A stretch of DNA of 64,000 nt from NCBI RefSeq assembly GCF_001742145.1, contig NZ_CP015749.1:3968001-4032000 (forward strand). Direction: 5' to 3'. Made by a program: the position numbers and the translations under genes. Under the pieces are notes generated by a model, which ran no database searches, was not told where the DNA came from, and saw only the letters and a program-made list of their open reading frames with translations. The stretch comes from Pectobacterium parmentieri. GTDB lineage: Bacteria; Pseudomonadota; Gammaproteobacteria; Enterobacterales; Enterobacteriaceae. Below are positions 45,084 to 53,050 of this stretch, one piece after another; the first letter of the stretch is position 1; each line of letters starts with the position of its first letter.

Positions 45084-45698
45084 GTGAAAAAAATATTATT
45101 ACTCATTGGTATTTTATTGGGAGTAGGACTCACTCTTTCATATCAATGGGTAAACCCCCCCTTCAACAATCCTTATTTTTTCTTATCACCAAAAATATCC
45201 ACTGACACCCCCATCAACATACCAATTAAATTATATGAAAAAGGAGATGAAATTGATTTCACCTTCTGGAAAACACCATTGCCACTCAGCAGGTTTTTTC
45301 TCATAACTCCTCTAGAATCGCCCTCATCACATATAGTATTAAAAATAAAATCGACAGAAAACCTAAGCGTGGGGTTCTATACTTCAGATATATTTATTGG
45401 TGGCGGGCCGATAAAAGACATTGAAGAATCACCTATTTTTAACGTTGAACTATATAAAATAAATAATGATTTAACTGAAAAGCTAATTTTAAAAAAAGTT
45501 CATCGCCAAAAATATTATATTGATAAAGAGTCCCAGCGATTATCACGCAGTCCTGCAGAGGCTTTCGGTCTCGTCGATTTAAGCAGTGAACCTTATGGAC
45601 AATACAGAATTAAAGTAAAAGTCTTAGGTGATTGGCCTGAGTTAAAAATAGATAACTTACATTATTTTATAACAATAGAAACTTACTTTGTTAAATAA
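45084..45698 (+). CDS. Hypothetical exported or anchored protein inserted between yidE and ibpB
   Basis: The 204-aa product has an N-terminal hydrophobic segment (KKILLLIGILLGVGLTLSYQW) that could be a signal peptide or anchor. The rest is beta-rich (INIPIKLYEKGDEIDFTFWK, SHIVLKIKSTENLSVGFYT) and ends with YGQYRIKVKVLGDWPELKIDNLHYF. That ending is reminiscent of DUF5625-type periplasmic proteins, though I hold this loosely. The gene is AT-rich, on the opposite strand from yidE and ibpAB, absent from the E. coli arrangement and bracketed by 26-bp direct repeats. All of this marks it as acquired. Its function is unknown. Confidence 0.65.
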   Translation: MKKILLLIGILLGVGLTLSYQWVNPPFNNPYFFLSPKISTDTPINIPIKLYEKGDEIDFTFWKTPLPLSRFFLITPLESPSSHIVLKIKSTENLSVGFYTSDIFIGGGPIKDIEESPIFNVELYKINNDLTEKLILKKVHRQKYYIDKESQRLSRSPAEAFGLVDLSSEPYGQYRIKVKVLGDWPELKIDNLHYFITIETYFVK

Positions 45699-45715
45699 AA
45701 ACCGAAGATGAAAAC

Positions 45716-45741
45716 AACGTGGCGGGCAACACAAAACCGCG
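45716..45741 (+). repeat. Right 26-bp direct repeat flanking the inserted gene
   Basis: Twenty-five of 26 bases match the left copy at 44933-44958. The copy overlaps the U-tract side and stem base of the ibpB terminator, so it is probably the original sequence. Confidence 0.85.
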
Positions 45742-45762
45742 CCCGTAATAATACGGGCGCGG
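45730..45762 (-). terminator. Rho-independent terminator of ibpAB
   Basis: gcgcccgta and tacgggcgc pair perfectly around ataa. On the minus strand the stem is followed by ggttttgtgtt. It lies about 50 nt beyond the ibpB stop. The left repeat copy lacks this hairpin. Confidence 0.8.
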
Positions 45763-45811
45763 GAAATCATGAGGTTGATTACGTCATCAGGTTAATAACA
45801 CGGATGTCGCG

Positions 45812-46264
45812 TTATGACGCATCTTCAGGAGACGGCTGGTTCAAGGCTGGGCGACCACCGCCGATGGCAATGCGCTGCGGCTGCAAGGCTTCCGGTACGT
45901 CACGTACCAGATCGATGTGCAGCAGGCCATTTTCAAAATGGGCATCAGACACATGCAGATGCTCGGCCAGCGTAAAGCTCAACGTGAAAGGTTTAAACAC
46001 CAACCCCTGATGCAGATATTCCACGGCTTTCTCGGTCGGTGCCGGGCTACCCTTCACGGTCAGGCGCGGACCTTCTACTTCGATATCCAAGTCGCTCTGC
46101 CGGAAACCTGCCAGCGCAAGCGTAATACGATAGTGGTTATCGTCTTTCTTCTCGATATTGTACGGAGGGAAATCAATCGGTTCCTGGCTGCCCTGCATTG
46201 AGCTAGCTAATTTGTCAAAACCGATCCACTGACGCAGTAAAGGTGATAAGTCGTAGTTACGCAT
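45812..46264 (-). CDS. ibpB: Small heat shock chaperone IbpB
   Basis: IbpB is a small heat-shock protein that co-assembles with IbpA on aggregating proteins and hands them to DnaK and ClpB. The product is 150 aa with an alpha-crystallin domain at about residues 32-125 ([26 protein letters not shown] ... [16 protein letters not shown]). The C-terminal IxI-type motif is QRIAIGG. It starts [20 protein letters not shown], the IbpB form. It lies 142 nt after ibpA on the same strand and has its own leader hairpin hiding the ribosome-binding site. Confidence 0.95.
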   Translation of the reverse strand: MRNYDLSPLLRQWIGFDKLASSMQGSQEPIDFPPYNIEKKDDNHYRITLALAGFRQSDLDIEVEGPRLTVKGSPAPTEKAVEYLHQGLVFKPFTLSFTLAEHLHVSDAHFENGLLHIDLVRDVPEALQPQRIAIGGGRPALNQPSPEDAS

Positions 46265-46295
46265 TATATAACTCCTTCTAAGAAGCGAGATTAAT
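46265..46295 (-). promoter_or_regulatory. ROSE-like leader hairpin of ibpB (candidate RNA thermometer)
   Basis: On the minus strand the leader reads ctcgcttcttagaaggagtt before the ATG. cttct can pair with agaag, which includes the start of the aaggag ribosome-binding site, so the site would be masked at low temperature and open on heating. Confidence 0.5.
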
Positions 46296-46406
46296 GATGC
46301 CCTTGGGCATCGTTTGTTCCAGCCACGGCTCCATAGCTGGTGTCGTCCCCATTCGGCAGACGAAACGTGAATTCATAGCGTTGCTGTTTCGGGCGATTCG
46401 CGTGAT

Positions 46407-46820
46407 TTACTTGATTTCAATCCGACGCGGTTTCATCGCTTCCGGCACAATACGCTCGAGATCGATATACAGCAGCCCGTTTTCCAGATTGGCGCCTTTT
46501 ACCTGAATATGTTCGGCCAGTTGGAATTTACGCTCGAAGTTGCGCTCGGCAATGCCCTGATACAAGTAATTGCGGGCAACCTGCTCACCGGCGTGGGCAC
46601 CTTTTACAATCAATAAGTTGTCGTGCGCGGTGATGTCCAATTCCTGCTCGGCGAAACCAGCGACGGCAATCGCGATGCGATATTGGTTCTCGTCAACCAG
46701 CTCGACGTTGTAGGGAGGATAGCCGCCGTTACTCTGGGTCTGGCCGGTTTCTAACAGATTGAACAGGCGATCAAAACCAATAGCGGAACGATACAGTGGG
46801 GAAAAATCGGGGTTACGCAT
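46407..46820 (-). CDS. ibpA: Small heat shock chaperone IbpA
   Basis: IbpA binds unfolding proteins early and works with IbpB. The product is 137 aa, E. coli length. The alpha-crystallin domain spans about residues 35-122 ([26 protein letters not shown] ... [16 protein letters not shown]), with a C-terminal RRIEIK that carries the IxI motif. The N-terminus [24 protein letters not shown] is typical. It is preceded by a ROSE-like leader and a sigma-32-like promoter, so control should be both transcriptional and by RNA temperature sensing. Confidence 0.96.
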   Translation of the reverse strand: MRNPDFSPLYRSAIGFDRLFNLLETGQTQSNGGYPPYNVELVDENQYRIAIAVAGFAEQELDITAHDNLLIVKGAHAGEQVARNYLYQGIAERNFERKFQLAEHIQVKGANLENGLLYIDLERIVPEAMKPRRIEIK

Positions 46821-46860
46821 AAAACAGCCTCCTAAACATGCAGCGAGGATTCACTCTTTG
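46821..46860 (-). promoter_or_regulatory. ROSE-like RNA thermometer in the ibpA leader
   Basis: On the minus strand tcctcgctgc lies a short loop upstream of taggaggctg, the ribosome-binding site. The two can pair and hide AGGAGG. ROSE-type thermometers are known in ibpA leaders of enterobacteria, and position and pairing fit here. Confidence 0.65.
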
Positions 46861-46934
46861 CCTTCCTATAAGGACAGGCTCATAGCCGGGACGGATACCC
46901 TGACGGCGTATCGTTTTCTTCCGGCTTGTAATCA

Positions 46935-46962
46935 ATATGGTGACCCCCCTCAGACTTTCAAG
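46935..46962 (-). promoter_or_regulatory. Sigma-32-type heat-shock promoter of ibpAB
   Basis: On the minus strand CTTGAAA is followed after 13 bases by CACCATAT, close to the heat-shock consensus (CTTGAAA, then CCCCATNT). It lies about 115 bp upstream of the ibpA ATG. Confidence 0.65.
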
Positions 46963-47209
46963 AGGCAAAAAAGAAAAATCGCTACGTTTCATGCAATATT
47001 CACTCACACGGTGGGCGTTATCACATACACTCAGAATAGGCAGGTTTTGGCCTAGCACCGATCGTTTAAGCATCGAGAGACACGGGGCGACCACAGGGGT
47101 GAGGCGTCCCTGCGGGAATCTCCCCCTATGTTTCCCCTAACAGCGGACTTAAGTGACCAGTATTAGGCTTCGCCCCACTCTGGCAGCAGGCTCTTAATGG
47201 ATAAGTAAT

Positions 47210-47584
47210 ATGACTTTACTGAAAAGTGCGTTGTTATCTTTCATGATTACCGGTAGCGGCGCGGTAGCAACCAGCGGTTGCTCCAGCGTCATGACGCATA
47301 CAGGAAGCGATCAGGGATACTATTCCGGCACTCTCGCCAGTGTGGATATGCTGCGTGACGACGATACCAGTTGGGCCATGATGCCGCTGGTCGCGATCGA
47401 TTTGCCGTTCTCCGCAGTTACTGACACGCTGCTGTTGCCCTATGACTACTATCGTGCAGGCAGTGATAAGAACAAGCTGTCGACACGCGAACGCATTTCA
47501 CATAGCGAAGAGCAAAACCAGACCGCCAGTTCACAGCTTGCCACTATGCCTAATAACAACACCATGCCGCATAATCAGCTTTGA
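47210..47584 (+). CDS. yidQ: YceK/YidQ-family outer membrane lipoprotein (DUF1375)
   Basis: The product is 124 aa. A type II signal peptide ends at the lipobox TSGC, with Cys24 the lipidated residue and Ser-Ser following, which favours outer membrane sorting. The conserved family core is SSVMTHTGSDQGYYSGT and AIDLPFSAVTDTLLLPYD. The function is not established. Gene order ibpA-yidQ-yidR is as in E. coli, with yidQ divergent from ibpA and convergent with yidR. Confidence 0.92.
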   Translation: MTLLKSALLSFMITGSGAVATSGCSSVMTHTGSDQGYYSGTLASVDMLRDDDTSWAMMPLVAIDLPFSAVTDTLLLPYDYYRAGSDKNKLSTRERISHSEEQNQTASSQLATMPNNNTMPHNQL

Positions 47585-47630
47585 TAGCACAGTACTCGCC
47601 ATGAACCCGCGTAAACTCGCTACGCCGCCG

Positions 47631-48938
47631 TCATGATAACCAGCAGGCCACAACAAAAAGCTGATTAAAGCCGTCAATCTCCCGCATATACGCAATGTGT
47701 TTCCCATCAGGGGAAAAAACCACGGCATCCGCACTCGGTGCATTGTCCGTCCTCGCCGTCATCCGAACAAGTTCACCGCTTTTTGCATCACACAGCATGA
47801 TGCTGTTGTCACACACAAATGCCAGAGAACGCCCATCAGGGTGCCAGTTAAAAGCAGACTGCACACCGTGTTCTGTGTGCGTTACCTGTCTTGGCTCACC
47901 GCCATTCGGGGAAATCGCCCACAGTTGGGCCACGCCAGCTTCATCGCGCATCAAAAAAGCAATCTCACCACCATCGGGCGAGGAACGTAGCCAATGGCGC
48001 GGCTGATTCACCAAACCAGGATAACGGCGTTGGTGCGTAAAGGTTAAACGCCGCTGCTGCACGCCCGCAGGCGGCACTGGCATCGAGGTTGCGGTGCCCG
48101 CCAGTGGCGCATCGCCCTCTTTGGCGTAATCTTCCAGCGCATCGGGTAAATCGACGATAAAGACCTCAGGGATCGTCGTCCCATCCACCGCCCGCGTATC
48201 ACCGATAAACGCCAGCGCCCAGCGCTGGCGCGTACCGTCCTGTCGGAGATAGCCCGTGGTGCCAACCCAACCTTCTTCATAAGCACGATTGATTTCATCG
48301 CTGCCGGGCTGTGGCTGCGGCATCGTTCTGCTGATCAGCACACAATAATGACTGCCGTCATATTCACGCGGGTGGCATTTCTCAACGGAGACGGGCTGTA
48401 GCGGCACGGCCACACCCACATTGCGCAAGTTTAATGCCGGATCGCGCTCATGCAGCACGTGGTCGTTATAGGTAAAGCTCAGGCGGCTAGCATCTGGGCT
48501 GAATACGTGAACATGCGTACCGCCGCGCAGCGCGCCGGCCTGATATGGCGGCGTAATAGAGAAGGCATCAAGCGTAATCGCCTCATCACGCTGGCGATCT
48601 GCCACTATCGTTCCACGGCGATGGTGAAAATCATACTGCCATTCACTATCCGGGTTTTCCGGCCCATGGATAAAGACATAGCGCAGCGGTTCCTGCGGGC
48701 TACAGGTCACCACACCCACATGCGCACCCGCCGTCGCCCGATAGATCACCTCGGTTTTCAGGCTTTTCAGATGTATGCGCTCAATGGTCAGCCCTGTGAA
48801 TGAAGATCCATAGGGTCTTATGTCATAAACCAGCCAGTTTCCATCACAAGACCAGCAATTAATATTGGTAAGTTGATGACCAGCAGCATTAAACGTTATT
48901 TGATATTCAACAGGCAAGACATCACTCCAATTATTCAA
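47631..48938 (-). CDS. yidR: YidR, TolB-like beta-propeller protein (DUF3748)
   Basis: The product is 435 aa and resembles E. coli YidR throughout: ITFNAAGHQLTNI at the start, WQYDFHHRRG, FSPDASRLSFTYNDHV and PSADAVVFSPDGKHIAYM near the end. Repeated WD40/TolB-type strands (SPDGGEIAFLMRDE, HPDGRSLAFVCDN) indicate a six-bladed propeller. There is no signal peptide. The biological role is unknown. The start is uncertain: TTG at 48938 gives MNNWSDVLPVEY, while another TTG at 48917 has GGAG seven bases upstream and gives MPVEYQITF. No ATG is better placed. Confidence 0.9.
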   Translation of the reverse strand: MNNWSDVLPVEYQITFNAAGHQLTNINCWSCDGNWLVYDIRPYGSSFTGLTIERIHLKSLKTEVIYRATAGAHVGVVTCSPQEPLRYVFIHGPENPDSEWQYDFHHRRGTIVADRQRDEAITLDAFSITPPYQAGALRGGTHVHVFSPDASRLSFTYNDHVLHERDPALNLRNVGVAVPLQPVSVEKCHPREYDGSHYCVLISRTMPQPQPGSDEINRAYEEGWVGTTGYLRQDGTRQRWALAFIGDTRAVDGTTIPEVFIVDLPDALEDYAKEGDAPLAGTATSMPVPPAGVQQRRLTFTHQRRYPGLVNQPRHWLRSSPDGGEIAFLMRDEAGVAQLWAISPNGGEPRQVTHTEHGVQSAFNWHPDGRSLAFVCDNSIMLCDAKSGELVRMTARTDNAPSADAVVFSPDGKHIAYMREIDGFNQLFVVACWLS

Positions 48939-49081
48939 TATCAGTCAATAGTTTGTAAATAAATTTCAGTTTTATGTATAACCTATTGTTTTTGATTTAA
49001 AAAAAACAAACAACATCGAGAAATGTTATTCAAAAAAATAGAAAGATTACCTCAATAACATCCGTTTTTTAATTCATTAGC

Positions 49082-49112
49082 ATCGGCGTAACATTCTTCA
49101 TATCGAAAGGGC
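49082..49112 (+). promoter_or_regulatory. Leader motif shared by the two BhsA-like genes, copy 1
   Basis: catcggcgtaacattcttca and tatcgaaaggg, about 45-70 bp upstream of the start codon, closely match catcggcgtagtatcctctt and catcgaaagga upstream of the paralogue at 57049. Conservation outside the coding region suggests a common promoter or 5'-UTR element. Confidence 0.55.
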
Positions 49113-49153
49113 AGCCCCCTTTCACCTATCAAATCAGAAAAGGATAAGACATC

Positions 49154-49411
49154 ATGAAAAACGTAAAAACCATCGCCGCTGCTGTTGTTCTCGCTACCAT
49201 GACTTTCGGTGCTTCTGCTGCTGAATACGTGTCTCCTTCACAGGCACAGAACCTGGAAAAAGCGGGTGTTGTTACTGCGACTGCTCAAGACCTAAGTTCG
49301 CTGCAATCTAAGCTCGCAGCAAAAGCAGAAAAAGCAGGTGCTAAAGCTTATACCATCACGTCTGCGACCGGTAACGATCAACTGCGTGGCTCTGCGGTAA
49401 TCTTCAACTAA
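49154..49411 (+). CDS. BhsA/YhcN-family periplasmic stress protein (DUF1471), copy 1
   Basis: The 85-aa product has a signal peptide (MKNVKTIAAAVVLATMTFGASA|AEYV) and one DUF1471 domain (VVTATAQDLSSLQSKLAAKAEKAGAKAYTITSATGNDQLRGSAVIFN). The family includes E. coli BhsA, McbA and YhcN, small periplasmic or outer-membrane-associated proteins induced by acid, metals or oxidants that affect biofilm formation. The exact member cannot be assigned. A paralogue lies 7.9 kb downstream. A ribosome-binding site (AAAAGGA) lies about 8 nt upstream and a strong terminator follows. Confidence 0.88.
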   Translation: MKNVKTIAAAVVLATMTFGASAAEYVSPSQAQNLEKAGVVTATAQDLSSLQSKLAAKAEKAGAKAYTITSATGNDQLRGSAVIFN

Positions 49412-49483
49412 ACGTTGTTGGCCCTAGCTTGTCCCGATAGCCATCATAGATAGACCAGTAAGACATCACGTATTACCCTCTTT

Positions 49484-49520
49484 CCGGCTTGCCTCCTCAT
49501 CAGGGCAAGCCGGTTTTTTT
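49484..49520 (+). terminator. Rho-independent terminator of BhsA-like copy 1
   Basis: ccggcttgcc and ggcaagccgg pair perfectly over 10 bp and are followed by seven T residues. It lies 73 nt after the stop codon. Confidence 0.92.
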
Positions 49521-49555
49521 ATGACGGACATCCTTGTCCGTCGCAAGCGACGTTG

Positions 49556-49578
49556 AAAAACGTTCCCCACGTTTTTTT
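49556..49578 (-). terminator. Terminator of the 6-phospho-beta-glucosidase operon
   Basis: aaaaacg and cgttttt flank a tcccca-type loop, so the hairpin has a T-tract on both strands and can serve both directions. It lies 15 nt beyond the minus-strand stop at 49593. An adjacent perfect stem gacggaca/tgtccgtc occupies 49523-49542. Confidence 0.65.
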
Positions 49579-49592
49579 ATGTGTGATTTTGG

Positions 49593-50990
49593 TCAAAAGC
49601 CATTCTCGGCAGCCACGACCGCGAACCATTCACCGCTTTTTTTCACCGTGCGCGTCTGCGTCGCCAAATCCAACTGCACGAAACCATAGCGATTCTTGTA
49701 GGCATTCGACCACGACCAGTTATCGATAAACGTCCACATATGGTAGCCGAGGCATTGGCTACCTTCCGCGATGCCTTTGTGTACATATTTCAGGTGTTCA
49801 CGGACAAAATCGATGCGGTAATCATCCTGAATCTGGCCGTTGGCGTCGAAACGCTGTTCATTCTCCACCCCCATACCGTTTTCTGAAATAAAACAGCGCG
49901 GATTGCCATAATTCACCCGCAGGTTAGTCAGAATGTCATAGACGCCCGGTTCGTAAATTTCCCAGCCACGATAGGGGTTCATTTTTCGTCCCGGCATCTC
50001 GTAGCTGGAAAAGAACCACTCAGGCATAAACGGACTATCGGGATTCACCAGACTGTCGCGACACTGAATACGACGCGGCTGGTAATAGTTAATCCCCAGC
50101 AGATCGACAACACCATCGGCCAGCAGCGCACGATCGTCAGGCTGGCAAGACGGCAGTTGGCCATAGCGATGCAGCAGATCGACCAATTCCTGCGGATATT
50201 CCCCTTTCAGGGCGGGATCGAGGAAGCTGCGATTAAACATCAGATCGGCAATGTTAGCGGCTTTGACATCGGCCGGATGTTGCGAGCGCGGATAGGAAGG
50301 CGTCAAATTGAGGATAATGCCAATTTCCCCATCCTGCGACTGTTCGCGGTAGGCTTTCACCGCTAGCGCATGCGCCAGCATGGTGTGGTACGCCACCGTC
50401 GCAGCACGCTTGAAATCCACCACGTTCGGATAGTGGAAATCATACAGATACCCGCCTTCCACCGGCACCACCGGCTCATTGAACGTAAACCAGTGTTTTA
50501 CCCTGTCGCCAAACAGGCGGAAGCAGGTCGCCGCATAGCCCGCATAGGCCACGACCACCGCCCGATTTTCCCAGCCGCCCAGCCGCTGCATCACCATCGG
50601 CATATCAAAATGGAACAAATTGATAAACGGCGTGATGCCCTGCGCCAGCATTTCATCAATGATCTGATTATAAAACGCCACCGCCTGCGGATTAGGCTCA
50701 CCAACGCCATCAGGTATCAGCCGCGCCCAGGAGATCGACGTTCGGAACGTGTTGTGATTCAACGCCTTCAGCAGCGCAATATCTTCACGCCAGTGCTGAT
50801 AAAACGTGGAGGTATCTGCCGGCCCCACCTGCTGGTGAAAGCGGCCGGGCTGCGTGGCAAACCATTCGTCCCACACGGTGGCACTTTTACCATAGCTGAG
50901 GCTTTCGCCTTCCGTTTGCGGTGCCGAACTGGCGCTGCCCCACCAAAAATTCGCGGGAAAGCGAAAATCGTTCTGAAGATGATCGTGCAT
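49593..50990 (-). CDS. 6-phospho-beta-glucosidase (GH1)
   Basis: The enzyme hydrolyses phosphorylated beta-glucosides delivered by the PTS (cellobiose, or arbutin- or salicin-type plant glucosides) in the cytoplasm. The product is 465 aa. The GH1 acid/base is Glu172 in WFTFNEP and the nucleophile is Glu370 in FISENGMG. The C-terminal SNAYKNRYGF supplies the Ser, Lys and Tyr that contact the 6-phosphate in this subgroup. It is the last gene of the IIB-IIC-glucosidase operon, 25 nt after IIC. It may correspond to a cas/bgl-type cellobiose system, but the substrate cannot be fixed from sequence. Confidence 0.92.
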   Translation of the reverse strand: MHDHLQNDFRFPANFWWGSASSAPQTEGESLSYGKSATVWDEWFATQPGRFHQQVGPADTSTFYQHWREDIALLKALNHNTFRTSISWARLIPDGVGEPNPQAVAFYNQIIDEMLAQGITPFINLFHFDMPMVMQRLGGWENRAVVVAYAGYAATCFRLFGDRVKHWFTFNEPVVPVEGGYLYDFHYPNVVDFKRAATVAYHTMLAHALAVKAYREQSQDGEIGIILNLTPSYPRSQHPADVKAANIADLMFNRSFLDPALKGEYPQELVDLLHRYGQLPSCQPDDRALLADGVVDLLGINYYQPRRIQCRDSLVNPDSPFMPEWFFSSYEMPGRKMNPYRGWEIYEPGVYDILTNLRVNYGNPRCFISENGMGVENEQRFDANGQIQDDYRIDFVREHLKYVHKGIAEGSQCLGYHMWTFIDNWSWSNAYKNRYGFVQLDLATQTRTVKKSGEWFAVVAAENGF

Positions 50991-51015
50991 ACGTTCCTCT
51001 CTGCTTCACTCGTGT

Positions 51016-52332
51016 TTATGCGCTGGCTTCGCCCGCGGTCTGCTGTTGTTTCTCCTGCTCCTGTTTCAGCAACGTGCGCTCGTAGACTTTCAGGAACGGG
51101 TAGTACATCGCGGCCGACATCACCATGCACAGCAGACACATGATTACCGGGCTGAAAGCCCAGTTCGCCGCCCACGATGCGCCAATCGGTGCAGGCGTCG
51201 TCCACGGCGTCAGGGAAACCACCTGCGCGATCCAGCCAAGCTTCGTCGCCGTATAGGCAATGACGGCGTTGACCATCGGCACGAAAATAAACGGCAGGAA
51301 CAGCAGCGGGTTCATGATGATCGGAGCACCAAACAGAATCGGCTCGTTGATGTTGAAAAAGCTCGGCACCACGCCCATCCGGCCAATCGTGCGTAGATGA
51401 ACCGCGCGGCTACGCAGTAATAAAAAGGCCAGCGGTAGCGTAGAGCCAACCCCACCGATCAGCAGGTAGTGATCCCAAAAGCCCTGCAAATAAATATGCG
51501 GCAGCGGCGCGCCCGCTGAAAGTGCAGCCTGATTCAGCGCCAGATTGGTCATCCAGAACGGGTTCATGATCCCGGTAACGATCAGCGCACCGTGGATCCC
51601 GGCAAACCACAGAATCTGACAGATGAATACAGAGATCAGAATGGCGGGCAGCGAATCCGACGCCGAAATCAGCGGTGCCAACAGGTGCATAATGGCTTCT
51701 GGGATAATCATGCCGGTCGCAGACTGGATGAACAGGTTAAACGGGTGCAGCGTCGCGACGATGACCAGTACAGGGATGAGGATTTCAAACGAACGCGCCA
51801 CACCAGTCGGCACTTCTTTCGGCAGGCGGATCGTGATGTTGCGCTTTTTCAACCAGGCATACACTTCACCCGCATAAATTGCAGTCAGAATGGCGGTAAA
51901 AATCCCCTCACCAGAGAAGTACTGAGTAGAAATTTGCTTATCGTGATAAGGCGCAGCCACCAGCAAAAACGCCATCAGTGCCAGCAGGCCGGTCATGATC
52001 GGATCCAGCTTGTAGTGCTTACCTAAGCTGGCACCAATCCCCACGGAGATAAAGAAGGTCATGACCCCCATACTGAGGTAATACGGCAGCATCAGTTGTT
52101 CACGGTAGGCAACGGAGAAATCGAGCCACGCGCGAGCAAATCCCAACGTAGTATCCGGCGAGAACGGCGGGAAGATGAACACCAGCATAAATGAACCGAT
52201 GATCATGAAAGGCAGCGCGGCGATGAAGCCATCGCGGATCGCGATGATGTGGCGCTGTTGCCCAACCACGCCAGCCAACGGGGTAATTTTCTGCTCGATG
52301 ATATCAACCATCGACTGATAGAGGCCACTCAT
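51016..52332 (-). CDS. PTS sugar transporter subunit IIC, cellobiose/lichenan family
   Basis: The membrane channel of a lactose/cellobiose-class PTS. The product is 438 aa with about ten membrane segments. It has the family N-terminus (VVGQQRHIIAIRDGFIAALPFMIIGS) and the substrate-site block FFNINEPILFGAPIIMNP near residue 345, where the NEP motif carries the conserved glutamate. It overlaps the IIB gene by 4 nt at its start. No IIA gene is adjacent, so a IIA from another PTS cluster must complete phosphotransfer. Confidence 0.93.
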   Translation of the reverse strand: MSGLYQSMVDIIEQKITPLAGVVGQQRHIIAIRDGFIAALPFMIIGSFMLVFIFPPFSPDTTLGFARAWLDFSVAYREQLMLPYYLSMGVMTFFISVGIGASLGKHYKLDPIMTGLLALMAFLLVAAPYHDKQISTQYFSGEGIFTAILTAIYAGEVYAWLKKRNITIRLPKEVPTGVARSFEILIPVLVIVATLHPFNLFIQSATGMIIPEAIMHLLAPLISASDSLPAILISVFICQILWFAGIHGALIVTGIMNPFWMTNLALNQAALSAGAPLPHIYLQGFWDHYLLIGGVGSTLPLAFLLLRSRAVHLRTIGRMGVVPSFFNINEPILFGAPIIMNPLLFLPFIFVPMVNAVIAYTATKLGWIAQVVSLTPWTTPAPIGASWAANWAFSPVIMCLLCMVMSAAMYYPFLKVYERTLLKQEQEKQQQTAGEASA

Positions 52333-52652
52333 AGCGGTTGTCCTGATGTTTCGATCAGTGAAAATGCAAAATCCAGCACGTTGTCACCGCGCTGCATACC
52401 GTAATCCATCATGTCTATCGCTGCCACAGGCACGCCTTTTCCCTCGGCTTTCTCCTTGAATGACGCCAGCATATATTTCACCTGCGGCCCCAGCAGCACA
52501 ACGTCATACTTCCCTACTTGTTCATCAAATTCATGGGCGGCGTAGGCGGCAATCTCAACGTCCAGACCACGCGCATCGGCCACCTCCTTCATTTTTCTCA
52601 TTAAAAGGCTGGTAGACATCCCAGCGGAACAACAAAGCATGATCCTTTTCAT
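52329..52652 (-). CDS. PTS sugar transporter subunit IIB, cellobiose family
   Basis: IIB carries the phosphate from IIA to sugar bound in IIC. The product is 107 aa. The phospho-cysteine lies in the N-terminal loop LCCSAGMSTS (Cys8, directly before SAGMS), as in the lactose/cellobiose IIB fold, and VVLLGPQVKYML near residue 55 is the central strand region. I start at the ATG at 52652 (MKRIMLC). An in-frame ATG 81 nt upstream adds sequence with no IIB character. It is the first gene of the operon, downstream of a GGAAAC repeat array. Confidence 0.92.
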   Translation of the reverse strand: MKRIMLCCSAGMSTSLLMRKMKEVADARGLDVEIAAYAAHEFDEQVGKYDVVLLGPQVKYMLASFKEKAEGKGVPVAAIDMMDYGMQRGDNVLDFAFSLIETSGQPL

Positions 52653-52709
52653 TTTGAACACCCCGTCGTAAGTCATGAATAAAAAGCGTCGTGAATAAAT
52701 CCCACCATT

Positions 52710-52763
52710 GGAAACATGTTCATGGAAACACAATCATTGGAAACAAAACGGAAACCGTTTTCC
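52710..52763. promoter_or_regulatory. Operator region with four GGAAAC repeats and a LacI-type palindrome
   Basis: ggaaac occurs at 52710, 52724, 52739 and 52750. The last forms the inverted repeat ggaaaccgttttcc (52750-52763), a layout typical of LacI/GalR-family operators. The array lies 58-110 bp upstream of the IIB start codon. No LacI-type gene is in the window. The rest of 52653-53050 holds a CRP-like site and the ssuA promoter region. Confidence 0.6.
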
Positions 52764-52822
52764 ATGAAAAAAAGCCAGATATGAGAATAGGTTCACGAAA
52801 TGATAGACATTGCCGGAAACAA

Positions 52823-52838
52823 TGTGAGGTAGGTCATG
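52823..52838. promoter_or_regulatory. CRP-like site between the PTS operon and ssuA
   Basis: TGTGAGGTAGGTCATG matches TGTGA-N6-TCACA except for the last two bases. It is about 180 bp upstream of the IIB start, so carbon catabolite control of the PTS operon is plausible. Confidence 0.45.
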
Positions 52839-53050
52839 TAAAACGTCATTCAGGCGTGAAGGACGGGTAAACATCACCCTTGCCGCGCTTATTGCGCTAA
52901 ATGTATTGATTTCAGGTATTTCTTCTTTTTGGCTATAAAAACGACAAATTGAGATTTAAAAAGCCCACCGTCTGCCTGTTATGGTTATCACCTGATATTG
53001 CGTTTTTTCACTGTATTTTAATTTTTCGTTATAAGGGAGCGATCATACGC

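Noticed and set aside
47631..48938. Oligogalacturonate lyase, because the protein is a TolB-like propeller in a pectinolytic genus
   Set aside because: The sequence and gene order (ibpA-yidQ-yidR) match YidR, and similarity to E. coli YidR runs end to end.
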